From Alkalihalobacillus trypoxylicola (GTDB lineage Bacteria > Bacillota > Bacilli > Bacillales > Bacillaceae_D), in assembly GCF_001590785.1 (NCBI RefSeq), contig NZ_LTAO01000039.1, positions 62,001 to 126,000 of the forward strand: a DNA stretch of 64,000 bases. Direction: 5' to 3'. The notes under the pieces are model-generated. The model did no database searches. It was not told the origin of the DNA and worked only from the letters and a program-made list of their open reading frames with translations. Made by a program: the position numbers and the translations under genes. Shown here piece after piece: positions 52,568 through 61,596 of this stretch; position 1 is the first letter of the stretch, and each line of letters opens with the position of its first letter.

Positions 52568-53742
52568 AGCATACAGAAAATGACCATAGCACTGCCACAA
52601 ACTACAAATAACGTTTCAATAGTCAAATAGCTAGATAGAAAACCAAATAAAGCTAGTGATAGTATATTTGAAAAATAAAGAATGACCGCATTTACACTAA
52701 AACCTCTTCCTAGCATGGCTTCTGGAACATATTTTTGTAATAAGAAAATTCGTGCTAAACCAGAAACGGGCAGTCCCATAGCAGCTACAACAATCCCAAC
52801 TAGTACAAAAGGAACCTCCGGTAATACTCCTATTACTAATATCCCTAACCCCCAAATCATGGAACCTATTATATAAATTCGTATGGTCATTTGTTTTGCG
52901 ATAAAAGGGATGAGAATATTCACTAAAATCACAACAAACCCAAACACTCCTAACGAAAAACTATACCATTCCTCACCATTACTAGTGTTTTGGTTGAGTA
53001 AAAGAAGTAACCCTACCTGCCATACCCAGGTATGGAAAAATACGATAATGGCTGTGATACATAACAGTGGGCGAATAACTCCGTGCGAATAGCTCCATTT
53101 TAAAAATTCAAAAATAGCGATAAAGATACCCTTCAAGCTTCTTTTTTGCTTTTGTTTCGTTTCTTCTTTTAAAGATAATCGTGTTAACAGTAAAGCACTG
53201 AACAAAAAGGTTAATGCATCCATTGAAAAAAAGTGGATGACTCCAATTGTCTGAATGAATACTACACTGAAAATCGGACCTAACACGGTAATACCTCTTG
53301 TCACCGTATCGAGCAAGCTATTCATTATGACTCGTTCCTGTTCATTCGTAATGAAAGGGATGAGAGCTCTATGAGCTGGATTATAAAAACAGCCTATTAG
53401 CTGAATACAAGCACTTATAATGATTAGGTGAGAATAAACTAAAAGCTCAAACTGATATAAACATACGAGTATCAATAGTAATGGAAAGCGTAATAAATCA
53501 AAAATAATCATCCAGCGCAATTTTGGAATCCAATCCGCTATCACACCTCCTACTAATCCAAATAATAAGTATGGCAACACTTGAGAAATAGCGACTCCCG
53601 TCGTGTACAAATTCGATCCTGTTAACTCGTATGCCATAAATAATAAAGCCATTCCGGTCATAACATTTCCTAAGCTTGAAATGCTTGTAGCTAATAAATA
53701 GTATCTAGCATTTCTATTATTTTTTACTAAGTGAACATACAT
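52522..53742 (-). CDS. MFS transporter
   Basis: 406 residues with twelve hydrophobic helices. Drug/efflux-type MFS features include GLVGGVIADWIPKLRWMI (motif A region) in loop 2-3. AGAAGGAGG precedes the ATG. Its C-terminus is encoded antisense to the last 46 bases of the AraC gene. Substrate unknown. Confidence 0.88.
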   Translation of the reverse strand: MYVHLVKNNRNARYYLLATSISSLGNVMTGMALLFMAYELTGSNLYTTGVAISQVLPYLLFGLVGGVIADWIPKLRWMIIFDLLRFPLLLILVCLYQFELLVYSHLIIISACIQLIGCFYNPAHRALIPFITNEQERVIMNSLLDTVTRGITVLGPIFSVVFIQTIGVIHFFSMDALTFLFSALLLTRLSLKEETKQKQKRSLKGIFIAIFEFLKWSYSHGVIRPLLCITAIIVFFHTWVWQVGLLLLLNQNTSNGEEWYSFSLGVFGFVVILVNILIPFIAKQMTIRIYIIGSMIWGLGILVIGVLPEVPFVLVGIVVAAMGLPVSGLARIFLLQKYVPEAMLGRGFSVNAVILYFSNILSLALFGFLSSYLTIETLFVVCGSAMVIFCMLYLFNEFRKKVGVIP

Positions 53743-53864
53743 AACAAGTAACCTCCTTCTCTAAGGTTACTTAATAGATCCTTTTTTATCTGCATCAATA
53801 TTGTGTCGTAGCCGAGCAAGATTGAGCTAGAAGCAATAATAGTGTCATCTCTCTTTTCCCTTTA

Positions 53865-54980
53865 CTATTCTTCGATTGGTATAAATAACCCTAATAACCC
53901 TATAGCAGCAAACAAAGTAAAACTAATGGGATAATTAGTCACTTCAATCATCTTTCCTGCAAAAAAAGATCCAACTGATTGACCTAATCCTAATGCTAGA
54001 AATGATAAGCTTACCCCTAAAGCAGGTAAATCTTTAAACAGTCTTATAGACCATACTATGAATAAGCCCGTTAAAAATATATAAGAGCTTCCAAATGTAA
54101 CAGCTGAGAGATAGATGGCGAAGCCTTTAGGAAAGGTAAGAAGCACCATTGAGATTAGTAAAATGAATAATAAAACTCGGTAGGACCAGGACAATCCTCC
54201 TTTATGAATAATCCCACCTGCAACTCCTCCTACTATTCCTGCTAAACCCATCACAATCCAAAAAATCACACTTTCATTTGTAGATATTCTATACTCCATG
54301 ACTAAATAACTTCTTGAAAATGTCCAATAAATTGATGAGCTTATTCCGATTATCAATGATGCTAATAGAAGGTTTTTTGCTTTGATCATAGCGGAAACCC
54401 ACTCTGTATGATGTTCAACTTTATTTTTTTTGTGTACATTCATTGATGGAATGGAGTAATAATTCCATATCAACACGACGATAGCAAGTAAAACAAATAG
54501 AAAGTAGGATAAACGCCAATACTCAGAAAAAAGTAATACAATTGGACCAGTTAAAATCAGACCAAAGCTAGTTCCACTATTTATCCATGTGTTAGCCTGA
54601 TCTAATTTATTTTTAGGAATAGTATCCTTTGATATTTGACTTAATGCTGGTGACGCTAAACCACTCCCTATTCCAGCTACTATCATACTGATCACTAGAT
54701 ACGAAAAGGCGTGTGCCGTTGCAATTCCTAAAAGGCCGATAACAGCCGTTAGACCAGCAATTATTAGAACATTATGCTGTCCTAGCTTTCTTATCAACTT
54801 CGCTGAAAAGAATAGTGCAAAAGAATACGACACATAAGCTGAAGAACCAATCAATCCACTTTCGCCCTCTGATAAATTTAAGGAATTAGCTATGTCAGGT
54901 AAAAATAGCCCAAAACTCAAACGAGCGAGAGAATAAGTGACCGCAATCATTGCCAATCCAGGAAATACAATTTTCCACAT
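53865..54980 (-). CDS. MFS transporter under TetR control
   Basis: 371 residues, about eleven to twelve helices; the motif-A region after helix 2 reads AKLIRKLGQHNVLI. GAGGTGA precedes the ATG. It lies 64 bases downstream of tetR (55045-55581) in the same direction, with an operator in between, so TetR probably represses it. The substrate may be a toxic compound. Confidence 0.88.
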   Translation of the reverse strand: MWKIVFPGLAMIAVTYSLARLSFGLFLPDIANSLNLSEGESGLIGSSAYVSYSFALFFSAKLIRKLGQHNVLIIAGLTAVIGLLGIATAHAFSYLVISMIVAGIGSGLASPALSQISKDTIPKNKLDQANTWINSGTSFGLILTGPIVLLFSEYWRLSYFLFVLLAIVVLIWNYYSIPSMNVHKKNKVEHHTEWVSAMIKAKNLLLASLIIGISSSIYWTFSRSYLVMEYRISTNESVIFWIVMGLAGIVGGVAGGIIHKGGLSWSYRVLLFILLISMVLLTFPKGFAIYLSAVTFGSSYIFLTGLFIVWSIRLFKDLPALGVSLSFLALGLGQSVGSFFAGKMIEVTNYPISFTLFAAIGLLGLFIPIEE

Positions 54981-55006
54981 CTCATTTCACCTCAAATTAA
55001 ATTTAG

Positions 55007-55024
55007 ATAGAACGATCATTCTAT
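55007..55024. promoter_or_regulatory. TetR operator in front of the MFS gene
   Basis: ATAGAACGATCATTCTAT, a near-perfect palindrome centred on GATC. It lies 26 bases before the MFS start. A closely related site precedes tetR (15 of 18 bases equal). Confidence 0.75.
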
Positions 55025-55044
55025 TTTTATTTAAAAAAAGCTCT

Positions 55045-55581
55045 TCATAATGAAAATAATTTTTTAACCGAATACTTCATTTCATTTGCTACCGTTTCAA
55101 CATCGAAAACCTCTGATAAAGCAGTAGCACCTTCAAATAACAAAACTACTCGAATCGCTTCGCTTTTGTTTAAACCCTTTTCTAAGAAAAAGCTTACTAA
55201 GTCATTTTTGTGCTTTTCAGCAAACCCAACAATTTCACTGTTAGCCTCTTGATTTAAGGAATATTCTTCTTTTGCTCTTAAAAACATGCAACCGTAAGAA
55301 TTATAGGAACGGATCCAATCCATATGTGCTTCCGCTAATGCCAAAACTAAATCTGTAGAGTTCGTTTTTTTAACTGAAGAATTTAATTGATTTAAGTACC
55401 TTGTCTCTCTTCGCTTTAGTACTTCTATTATTAAGTCCTCTTTAGAATGGAAGTGATTATATAAAGTCATAAGTGCAACACCAGATTCTTTAATAATTTG
55501 CTTTAAACCTACAGTATGAAAGCCATGGCGATCGAATAATCGCTCTGACTGCTCAAGCAGAATCTCTCTTTTTTTACTCAT
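55045..55581 (-). CDS. TetR-family transcriptional regulator
   Basis: 178 residues. The N-terminal HTH is LFDRHGFHTVGLKQIIKESG, then MTLYNHFHSKEDLI; the C-terminal domain is all-helical. GGAG nine bases upstream picks ATG 55579-55581 over an upstream TTG. It appears to regulate itself and the MFS gene through two matching palindromes. Confidence 0.9.
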   Translation of the reverse strand: MSKKREILLEQSERLFDRHGFHTVGLKQIIKESGVALMTLYNHFHSKEDLIIEVLKRRETRYLNQLNSSVKKTNSTDLVLALAEAHMDWIRSYNSYGCMFLRAKEEYSLNQEANSEIVGFAEKHKNDLVSFFLEKGLNKSEAIRVVLLFEGATALSEVFDVETVANEMKYSVKKLFSL

Positions 55582-55600
55582 ATGCAATCACTCCTTTTAG

Positions 55601-55618
55601 ATATAACGTTCACTCTAT
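55601..55618. promoter_or_regulatory. TetR operator in front of tetR
   Basis: ATATAACGTTCACTCTAT shares 15 of 18 positions with the site at 55007-55024 and lies 20 bases upstream of the tetR start. Confidence 0.65.
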
Positions 55619-55694
55619 ATTAAAAAAGACCATTTTGCAAATTTTATGGCATCTTCTTTCCAATTAGATAAAGGATTTTAAATTTCACTTTAGT

Positions 55695-56148
55695 TAAGTG
55701 AATTTCATCATTGCTCTACAAGTGAATAAAACCGAACATTTATTAAAAAAATGTTTAATGTTTGCGAATTCACTTCTTGATTGAAACGGAAGGTAGTGAC
55801 TCCCAAAGGAGCAGCGCAGTCTGAAGATCCACTCTGACGAAGCTCTGCGTAGTCGGAGTTAGCTGAAGACAAGCCCTTGGGAAAGCATCTACAGAAAGTG
55901 AAAATCAAAAACCAAATCGTTCCGTTTTCATTATAAAAATTTATTGAATGTTTGTTATTTAACTTCTTGATTGAAACGGAAGGTAGTGACTCCCAAAGGA
56001 GCAGCGCCGTCTGAAGATCCACTCTGACGAAGCTCTGCGTAGTAAGAGTTAGCTGAAGACAAGCCCTTGGGAAAGCATCTACAGAAAGTGAAAATCAAAA
56101 CCTAATCGTTCCGTTTTCATTAAAAGGTGTGAATGATGAAATTGATTA
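55695..56148 (-). repeat. Head-to-tail dimer of the MITE-like element (family 1)
   Basis: Begins TAAGTGAATTTCATCATTGC and ends GAATGATGAAATTGATTAAG. Both core copies have the inner hairpin: one reads TCTGACGAAGCTCTGCGTAG then TCGGAG, the other TAAGAG. They differ from other loci by CTACAGAAAGTG in place of CTACCTAAAGTG. It fills most of the 668-base gap before the MMPL gene. Confidence 0.9.
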
Positions 56149-56249
56149 AGTTAATAAAAAGATAAGAATTAGTTCACAGATTCATTAGAATTTCTTATTA
56201 GACTGAATTCATACATTAAATTTAGTTTCAATGAGGAGGATTTTATAGC

Positions 56250-58526
56250 ATGGAACGTACTTTAAAGACTTTAGGAAAATGGAGTATTAAATATCGATGG
56301 GCTTTTATCGCTGTCTGGCTCGTCATTTTTGGTTTGGGAGGATATTATGCCACTCAGGTTGGTGACTATTTAACAGGAGGTGGATGGGGGGTTCCCGGTT
56401 CAGGTTCTAATCAAGCATATGAGCTGGTTTCGGAAGAATTTGAATCAAGAGATGCCACATCTTTATCATTTGTCATCAGTCATGAAAAATATGAAGTAGA
56501 TTCACCACCTTATAGAGAAGCTCTCGCTCAATTAACTTCAACTTTATCAGCAGAATCAGAGATTGATAGTGTATACACATGGTTAGACGCAGAGGAAGGT
56601 TTAAAGGATTATTTTATTTCTGACCACCTTCATACAAGTATTGGCTTTATAGAAATGAATGTGGACGAGGGCTTCGCTCAAAAGATTTTGCCTGATATAC
56701 AAAAGCGATTAACGGACTCACTATCTAATGATTTTGATGCAACCATTTTAGGAGCACCCGCTTTTTGGGGTGAGATGAACCAATTAAGCCAATCTGGTCT
56801 TGAAAAAGCACATTTGTATGCTTTACCAATTATTATTCTTGTTTTATTGCTTGTGTTCCGCTCGGTTATGTCTTCGTTAACACCTTTGTTGCTATCAGGG
56901 TTTTCTATCGTCGCCTCACTTGGTGTTCTTTATTTTATTGCTCAAATATTTGAATTATCCATCTTTGTACTCGATGCTGCCCTTATGCTAGGAATCGGTG
57001 TAGGAATTGATTTTGCCCTTATTTTCATTAAACGATTTCGAGAACAATTAGACACAGTAAGCAATCATTATCATGCTGTTGTAGAAACAATGGCAACAGC
57101 AGGTCACGCTATATTATTCTCAGCTTTAACGATTATAGGCTCGATGTCTGCTATTTTAATCGTTGATATTGCAGCTGTCCGTTCAATTGCTTTAGGGGTA
57201 ATCATCGTTGTCACCTTTTTAATGCTAACAAGTCTTACATTACTGCCTGCTGTTCTAGCGGTTTTCGGTGAGAAGATTAATTCACTGAGAATCCCTTTTA
57301 TGTCGATAAAAAACGTACCTACTCAACAGGGTAGATGGTATCGGCTTGCACACCGAGTGATGAAGCGACCTATTCTATACTTTGTAGGATCTGTACTCTT
57401 TTTAACGGTTCTTGCCTGGCCTGCCTTTGAGCTGGAGGTTTCTACCCCCGATTCACGTATGCTTCCTGAAGATACACAGGTTCGAAGTGGTATGCGTTAT
57501 TTAGAGGATGGATTTGGTGTAGGTTATTCTGCTCCTATCCAAGTTGTCGTTTCTACTGAAAATGAGAATTTAACAAGTCCAGAAATGATTTCAAATTTAC
57601 AACGACTTGAAGAAGGCTTACAGGGGATTGCAAATGTTGAAGCAGTCCAATCACTGTTTTCCTTTTTCCCGGAAATGAGCTCTGAAGATATTCACTATCT
57701 TCTTGATGAAAATCAAGAATTGCTAACGAATGATGAATGGATGATGCTAAACAGAAATTTAAGTGAAAATCATCAAGTGGTTATATTTGATGTTATTTCT
57801 AATAATCATTCCTCTAGTGAAGAAAGTCGAGCAATCGTGCAAGAAATTCGGGAAAATTTCACTATAGATGAGTACTGGACTGTATCGGTAGGTGGTGAAA
57901 CGGCTGAAGGAATGGATACCAGTCAATCATTAAATGATAGTTTACCCGTGGTTCTAGTTCTCACTCTGACTTTACTCTTTATTGTCCTAATGATTACTTT
58001 CAAAAGCCTAATTTTACCACTCAAAGCGATAGTCATGAACATTCTTTCTCTTGGTGCAACCTATGGCGTACTCGTTGCCGTATTTCAATGGGGTTTTGGT
58101 TCGAATTTGTTTGGTTTCGGTGAATTTGGCTTTATTCAAAGCTTTATCCCCATTTTACTACTCGGACTCTTATTTAGTCTAAGCACTGATTATGAGGTGT
58201 TTTTATTAAGCCGCGTTCAAGAAGAATACGAGAAAGGAATCTCCAATGAAGAAAGTGTTGCTTTAGGTTTAGAAAAAACGGCCCCGATGATTTCTGGAGC
58301 AGCCCTAATTATGATTGCTGTTTTTGGTTCGTTTGCATTTGCTGGGGTCCTTCCTATGCAGCAATTAGGATTTGGTATGGCGCTTGCTATTGCATTAGAC
58401 GCGACTGTGGTCCGCTTGTTTTTAGTTCCAGCAACGATGAAGCTTTTAGGAGCTTGGAATTGGTGGCTCCCCTTTAGACGACAAAAGTTAAAGCCGTCAC
58501 CAGCTAAAGATCGTTTTATGAATTAA
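56250..58526 (+). CDS. MMPL/RND-family transporter, YdfJ-like
   Basis: 758 residues, twelve helices in two halves (1+5 and 1+5), with two extracytoplasmic domains (~40-190 and ~395-560). Helix 4 carries GIGVGIDFALIFIKRFRE, the MMPL proton-relay motif; the second half has SLSTDYEVFLLSRVQEEY. Exports lipids or drugs using proton flow. Probably controlled by the two-component system that follows at 64 bases. GAGGAGG precedes the ATG. Substrate unknown. Confidence 0.92.
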   Translation: MERTLKTLGKWSIKYRWAFIAVWLVIFGLGGYYATQVGDYLTGGGWGVPGSGSNQAYELVSEEFESRDATSLSFVISHEKYEVDSPPYREALAQLTSTLSAESEIDSVYTWLDAEEGLKDYFISDHLHTSIGFIEMNVDEGFAQKILPDIQKRLTDSLSNDFDATILGAPAFWGEMNQLSQSGLEKAHLYALPIIILVLLLVFRSVMSSLTPLLLSGFSIVASLGVLYFIAQIFELSIFVLDAALMLGIGVGIDFALIFIKRFREQLDTVSNHYHAVVETMATAGHAILFSALTIIGSMSAILIVDIAAVRSIALGVIIVVTFLMLTSLTLLPAVLAVFGEKINSLRIPFMSIKNVPTQQGRWYRLAHRVMKRPILYFVGSVLFLTVLAWPAFELEVSTPDSRMLPEDTQVRSGMRYLEDGFGVGYSAPIQVVVSTENENLTSPEMISNLQRLEEGLQGIANVEAVQSLFSFFPEMSSEDIHYLLDENQELLTNDEWMMLNRNLSENHQVVIFDVISNNHSSSEESRAIVQEIRENFTIDEYWTVSVGGETAEGMDTSQSLNDSLPVVLVLTLTLLFIVLMITFKSLILPLKAIVMNILSLGATYGVLVAVFQWGFGSNLFGFGEFGFIQSFIPILLLGLLFSLSTDYEVFLLSRVQEEYEKGISNEESVALGLEKTAPMISGAALIMIAVFGSFAFAGVLPMQQLGFGMALAIALDATVVRLFLVPATMKLLGAWNWWLPFRRQKLKPSPAKDRFMN

Positions 58527-58589
58527 AAGCCATTACTCTTAAAATTTAGCTTATAATGGAGAAGCAAGAAAAAGATAGGAGATTATCAT

Positions 58590-60086
58590 ATGTCCATTCG
58601 TTTAAAGCTTATTATCTCTTATGTTCTTATGACTATTATTCCAATAGGGTTATTCATTATTTTCCTTCATCTCCTTTTTCATTTATTTTTAAATAACATT
58701 GAGGAAATGAGAGATTTTTACCAAGTGGAAGATGGAGCGGTAGAAGCATTTTTTTATGATGAGCTTGCCGCTATAAATGAATTAAAACAAATAGCGTTAA
58801 CGGAGCCTAATGAATTATTAAAGAAATCATTGATTGAACAATATGAAGCTGTGTTGGAGCACCGACAAGTAAAGATTATCGTTCGCAGAGATGGTCATAT
58901 TGTAGGGTCATCCCCCCCTGAGGTTTCAGCAATATTAAATCAACTTCCAGCCCATCGTTTAGCCTCTAATCAGCAATCTATGAATCACCAAGGACATCTT
59001 GGTGAAGGCGATCAATCTTGGTTGTTTACTGGAACGGACTTTTACTTTGATGATGAGAGTGAAGGCTCATTGTACTTCGCCATCGATGTAGAGCCTGTAG
59101 ACTCATTTTTGACCAATATGATTCCTATTGTCGTTGCTGGTTTTATTGTAGCCTTTTTACTAACAAATGCCTTAATAACCTATGTCATTTCAAAGCACCT
59201 GATTCAGCCTTTAAAAAAGCTTCATGTCTCAGCAGGTGAAATTGCCAAAGGAAATTTAGAGAAGCAAACTGATATTGTTCGTAGAGATGAAATAGGAGAT
59301 TTAGCAAGGGCTTTTGAAGAAATGAGGCTTCAATTAAAAAAGTCAATTGAAATCCAGAATAAATATGAAGTAAATCGTAAAGAGCTTATTAATAATATAT
59401 CTCATGATTTAAAAACACCGATTACTTCTATTAAGGGCCATGTTCAAGGCATTATCGATGGTGTTGCTAAAGATCAAAATAAGCTGGAAAAGTATGTACA
59501 GGTCATTCATGTAAAGGCCTCCGAAATGGATCAGCTTGTGGATGAACTATTGCTCTTTTCTAAGCTTGATTTAAATAGCATTCCCTTTCATTTTGATCAC
59601 GTAAACGTCTATGATTATATGATAGACATTGCAGACAGCTTCCAAGATCAATATGAAGACATTACTTTTCAAAAAGACCTGCAAATTAATCCTAACACGC
59701 TTATTCATGCCGATCGAAACCAGTTATACAAGGTATTTTCTAATCTTATAGCCAACAGTATAAAGTTCATGAACAAAGAAAATAAAGAAATAACCTTATC
59801 TTCGAGTATTAAAAATGAAGCTGTTACCATATCCGTATCAGATAATGGTCAAGGAATTCACCAACAGGATTTACCTTTCATTTTTGATCGTTTTTACCGT
59901 GCAGAGGCTTCACGAGGCTCTGACCAAGGAGGGAGCGGAATTGGTCTAGCGATTGTCAAACAGATCATTGACGCTCACCAAGGGTCACTAGGAGTAGAAA
60001 GTAAGATGGATAAAGGAACAACGATTTACTTTACGATACCTTTAACCGCAGCAAAGGATAACCGTGTTATGGAGAGTAAGGAGTAA
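58590..60086 (+). CDS. Sensor histidine kinase
   Basis: 498 residues: helix 1 (~8-35), extracellular sensor (~36-175), helix 2 (~177-200), HAMP (~200-255), HisKA with INNISHDLKTPITS (phospho-His H272) and HATPase with NLIANSIKF, DNGQGI and GGSGIGLAI. ATAGGAG precedes the ATG. Lies between the MMPL pump and its response regulator; four bases separate it from the latter. Signal unknown. Confidence 0.95.
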   Translation: MSIRLKLIISYVLMTIIPIGLFIIFLHLLFHLFLNNIEEMRDFYQVEDGAVEAFFYDELAAINELKQIALTEPNELLKKSLIEQYEAVLEHRQVKIIVRRDGHIVGSSPPEVSAILNQLPAHRLASNQQSMNHQGHLGEGDQSWLFTGTDFYFDDESEGSLYFAIDVEPVDSFLTNMIPIVVAGFIVAFLLTNALITYVISKHLIQPLKKLHVSAGEIAKGNLEKQTDIVRRDEIGDLARAFEEMRLQLKKSIEIQNKYEVNRKELINNISHDLKTPITSIKGHVQGIIDGVAKDQNKLEKYVQVIHVKASEMDQLVDELLLFSKLDLNSIPFHFDHVNVYDYMIDIADSFQDQYEDITFQKDLQINPNTLIHADRNQLYKVFSNLIANSIKFMNKENKEITLSSSIKNEAVTISVSDNGQGIHQQDLPFIFDRFYRAEASRGSDQGGSGIGLAIVKQIIDAHQGSLGVESKMDKGTTIYFTIPLTAAKDNRVMESKE

Positions 60087-60090
60087 TAAA

Positions 60091-60783
60091 ATGAAGCGTA
60101 TTTTAATCGTTGAAGATGAGAAGAGTATTTCTGAATTGCAGAAGGATTATCTTGAAATCAACGGCTTTGAAGTGGAAACTGAACATACAGGAGATGCGGG
60201 ATTAGAGCGTGCCTTAGTCGATTACTTTGACCTTATTGTTTTAGATGTTATGCTACCAGGAATGGATGGATTTACAGTCTGCAAAAAAATTCGTGCCCAT
60301 AAAGAGGTACCCATACTGATGGTTACAGCCAGAGTAGAAGAGATTGATTTAATTCGTGGTCTTGGTTTGGGAGCTGATGATTATATTTTTAAACCATTCA
60401 ACCCTAACCAATTAGTAGCTAGAGTAAAAGCTCATTTGGCAAGATATGATCGTCTCGTTTCATTAAATGAGCCATCAAACGAACAAACCATTATTGGTCG
60501 TTTATCCATTAACCATAGCTCTAGAAAGATTGAATTGGATGGAATTAATGTTGCATTTAGGGCAAAAGAGTTTGATTTACTCGCCTTTTTAGCTCTTCAC
60601 CCTGGTCAAGTATTTACCAAAATTCATCTCTATGAACGAATTTGGGGTATGGATGCTGCTAGTGATCATACTACCGTAACTGTGCATATCAAAAAAATAC
60701 GTGATAAGTTATCGATTAATGGAATGGAGTATGACGGAATTGAAACCGTTTGGGGCGTAGGGTATCGTTTTAAAAAAGATTAG
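60091..60783 (+). CDS. OmpR/PhoB-family response regulator
   Basis: 230 residues: receiver domain with phospho-acceptor D52 (VLDVMLPGMDG), Thr in MVTAR and Lys in FKPFNPNQ; then a winged-helix DNA-binding domain ending GYRFKKD. GTAAGGAG just before the ATG at 60091 fixes the start; the open frame to 60064 is unsupported. Cognate of the preceding kinase. Confidence 0.95.
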   Translation: MKRILIVEDEKSISELQKDYLEINGFEVETEHTGDAGLERALVDYFDLIVLDVMLPGMDGFTVCKKIRAHKEVPILMVTARVEEIDLIRGLGLGADDYIFKPFNPNQLVARVKAHLARYDRLVSLNEPSNEQTIIGRLSINHSSRKIELDGINVAFRAKEFDLLAFLALHPGQVFTKIHLYERIWGMDAASDHTTVTVHIKKIRDKLSINGMEYDGIETVWGVGYRFKKD

Positions 60784-60824
60784 TAGTTAGTAACGAGAAA
60801 AGTAGTAAGCTTAATGGTTTAGAA

Positions 60825-60872
60825 TAGGAGGTGTGATCGAATAATGATTTCACCTCCTAATTCTTTTTTTAT
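60825..60872 (+). terminator. Terminator after the response regulator
   Basis: TAGGAGGTG ... CACCTCCTA, a perfect nine-base stem with a 17-base loop, then TTCTTTTTTT. The stem contains an anti-Shine-Dalgarno-like CACCTCC, a coincidence worth noting. Confidence 0.85.
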
Positions 60873-60899
60873 TTTCCATATTTAAATAAACTCCCGTAG

Positions 60900-61472
60900 T
60901 TAACCAATAAATGATCGATTTGCAAGAACATGAGACTGTAAATGCTTTTGTAGTCTCTCTAAACTAGGACTCACTGTTTCTAACCTCATGGACGAGTAGA
61001 CGGAAAAGGTAGGGAGTTGCTGAAAACCACAATATTCAAATGTCTTGTGAACGGGAAACAAAACCTGTTCCTCACTAAGCCCTTCTAGAAATGTGTTCCT
61101 TTCATTGTTGAAAACCGATGATTGAGCTCCCCAGGTAATAGATAGCATATATTTTTTATTTTTAAATAGCCCTCCTTTGCCAAAACTTTTTGCTTTACCA
61201 AAAAAGACATCTGGAATAAACACATCATCGATATACTTTTTTAAAATACCCGGTAAACTAAACCAATAGATAGGCGCTTGTATCATAACCACATCTGCTT
61301 TTTTAAATTTGTTGATTTCTTCTGATACCTCATAGCCACTTATTACATCTGAAGTCATAATCGTAAACTCATCACTCACTACCTTCTTTATTTCGTTACT
61401 TAATCGTTTATTTAATCCTCCTTGCGCTCTTTCGTATTCGTCATGCCCATTAATAAGTAATAAATTTTTCAT
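60900..61472 (-). CDS. NAD(P)H-dependent quinone reductase, MdaB/YwrO-like flavodoxin fold
   Basis: 190 residues. Flavodoxin-like fold with LLINGHDEYERAQGGLN (FMN/FAD phosphate loop), MIQAPIYWFSLPGILKKYIDDVF and TWGAQSSVF. The family performs two-electron reduction of quinones, protecting against semiquinone radicals. Divergent from the LysR gene; the inverted repeat at 61551-61567 lies between them. Substrate inferred from the family. Confidence 0.88.
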   Translation of the reverse strand: MKNLLLINGHDEYERAQGGLNKRLSNEIKKVVSDEFTIMTSDVISGYEVSEEINKFKKADVVMIQAPIYWFSLPGILKKYIDDVFIPDVFFGKAKSFGKGGLFKNKKYMLSITWGAQSSVFNNERNTFLEGLSEEQVLFPVHKTFEYCGFQQLPTFSVYSSMRLETVSPSLERLQKHLQSHVLANRSFIG

Positions 61473-61550
61473 CGTAAACCCCTCCCAGTGGATTGAAGTA
61501 AATGTACTTAAAGGTTACACTACTATTTAACATCACAAAAGATGATTATT

Positions 61551-61567
61551 TCGATTCTAACAATCGA
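61551..61567. promoter_or_regulatory. LysR-type operator candidate
   Basis: TCGATT-N5-AATCGA fits the T-N11-A rule of LysR-type regulators. It lies in the 124-base gap between the divergent quinone reductase and LysR genes. Confidence 0.5.
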
Positions 61568-61596
61568 TTTTTCCGATGGATGGAAGGAGAATTATT

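Noticed and set aside
55708-56022. A 104-residue minus-strand frame.
   Set aside because: It reads through the MITE-like dimer; similar pieces arise at 17160-17408 and 35322-35510 from the same repeats.
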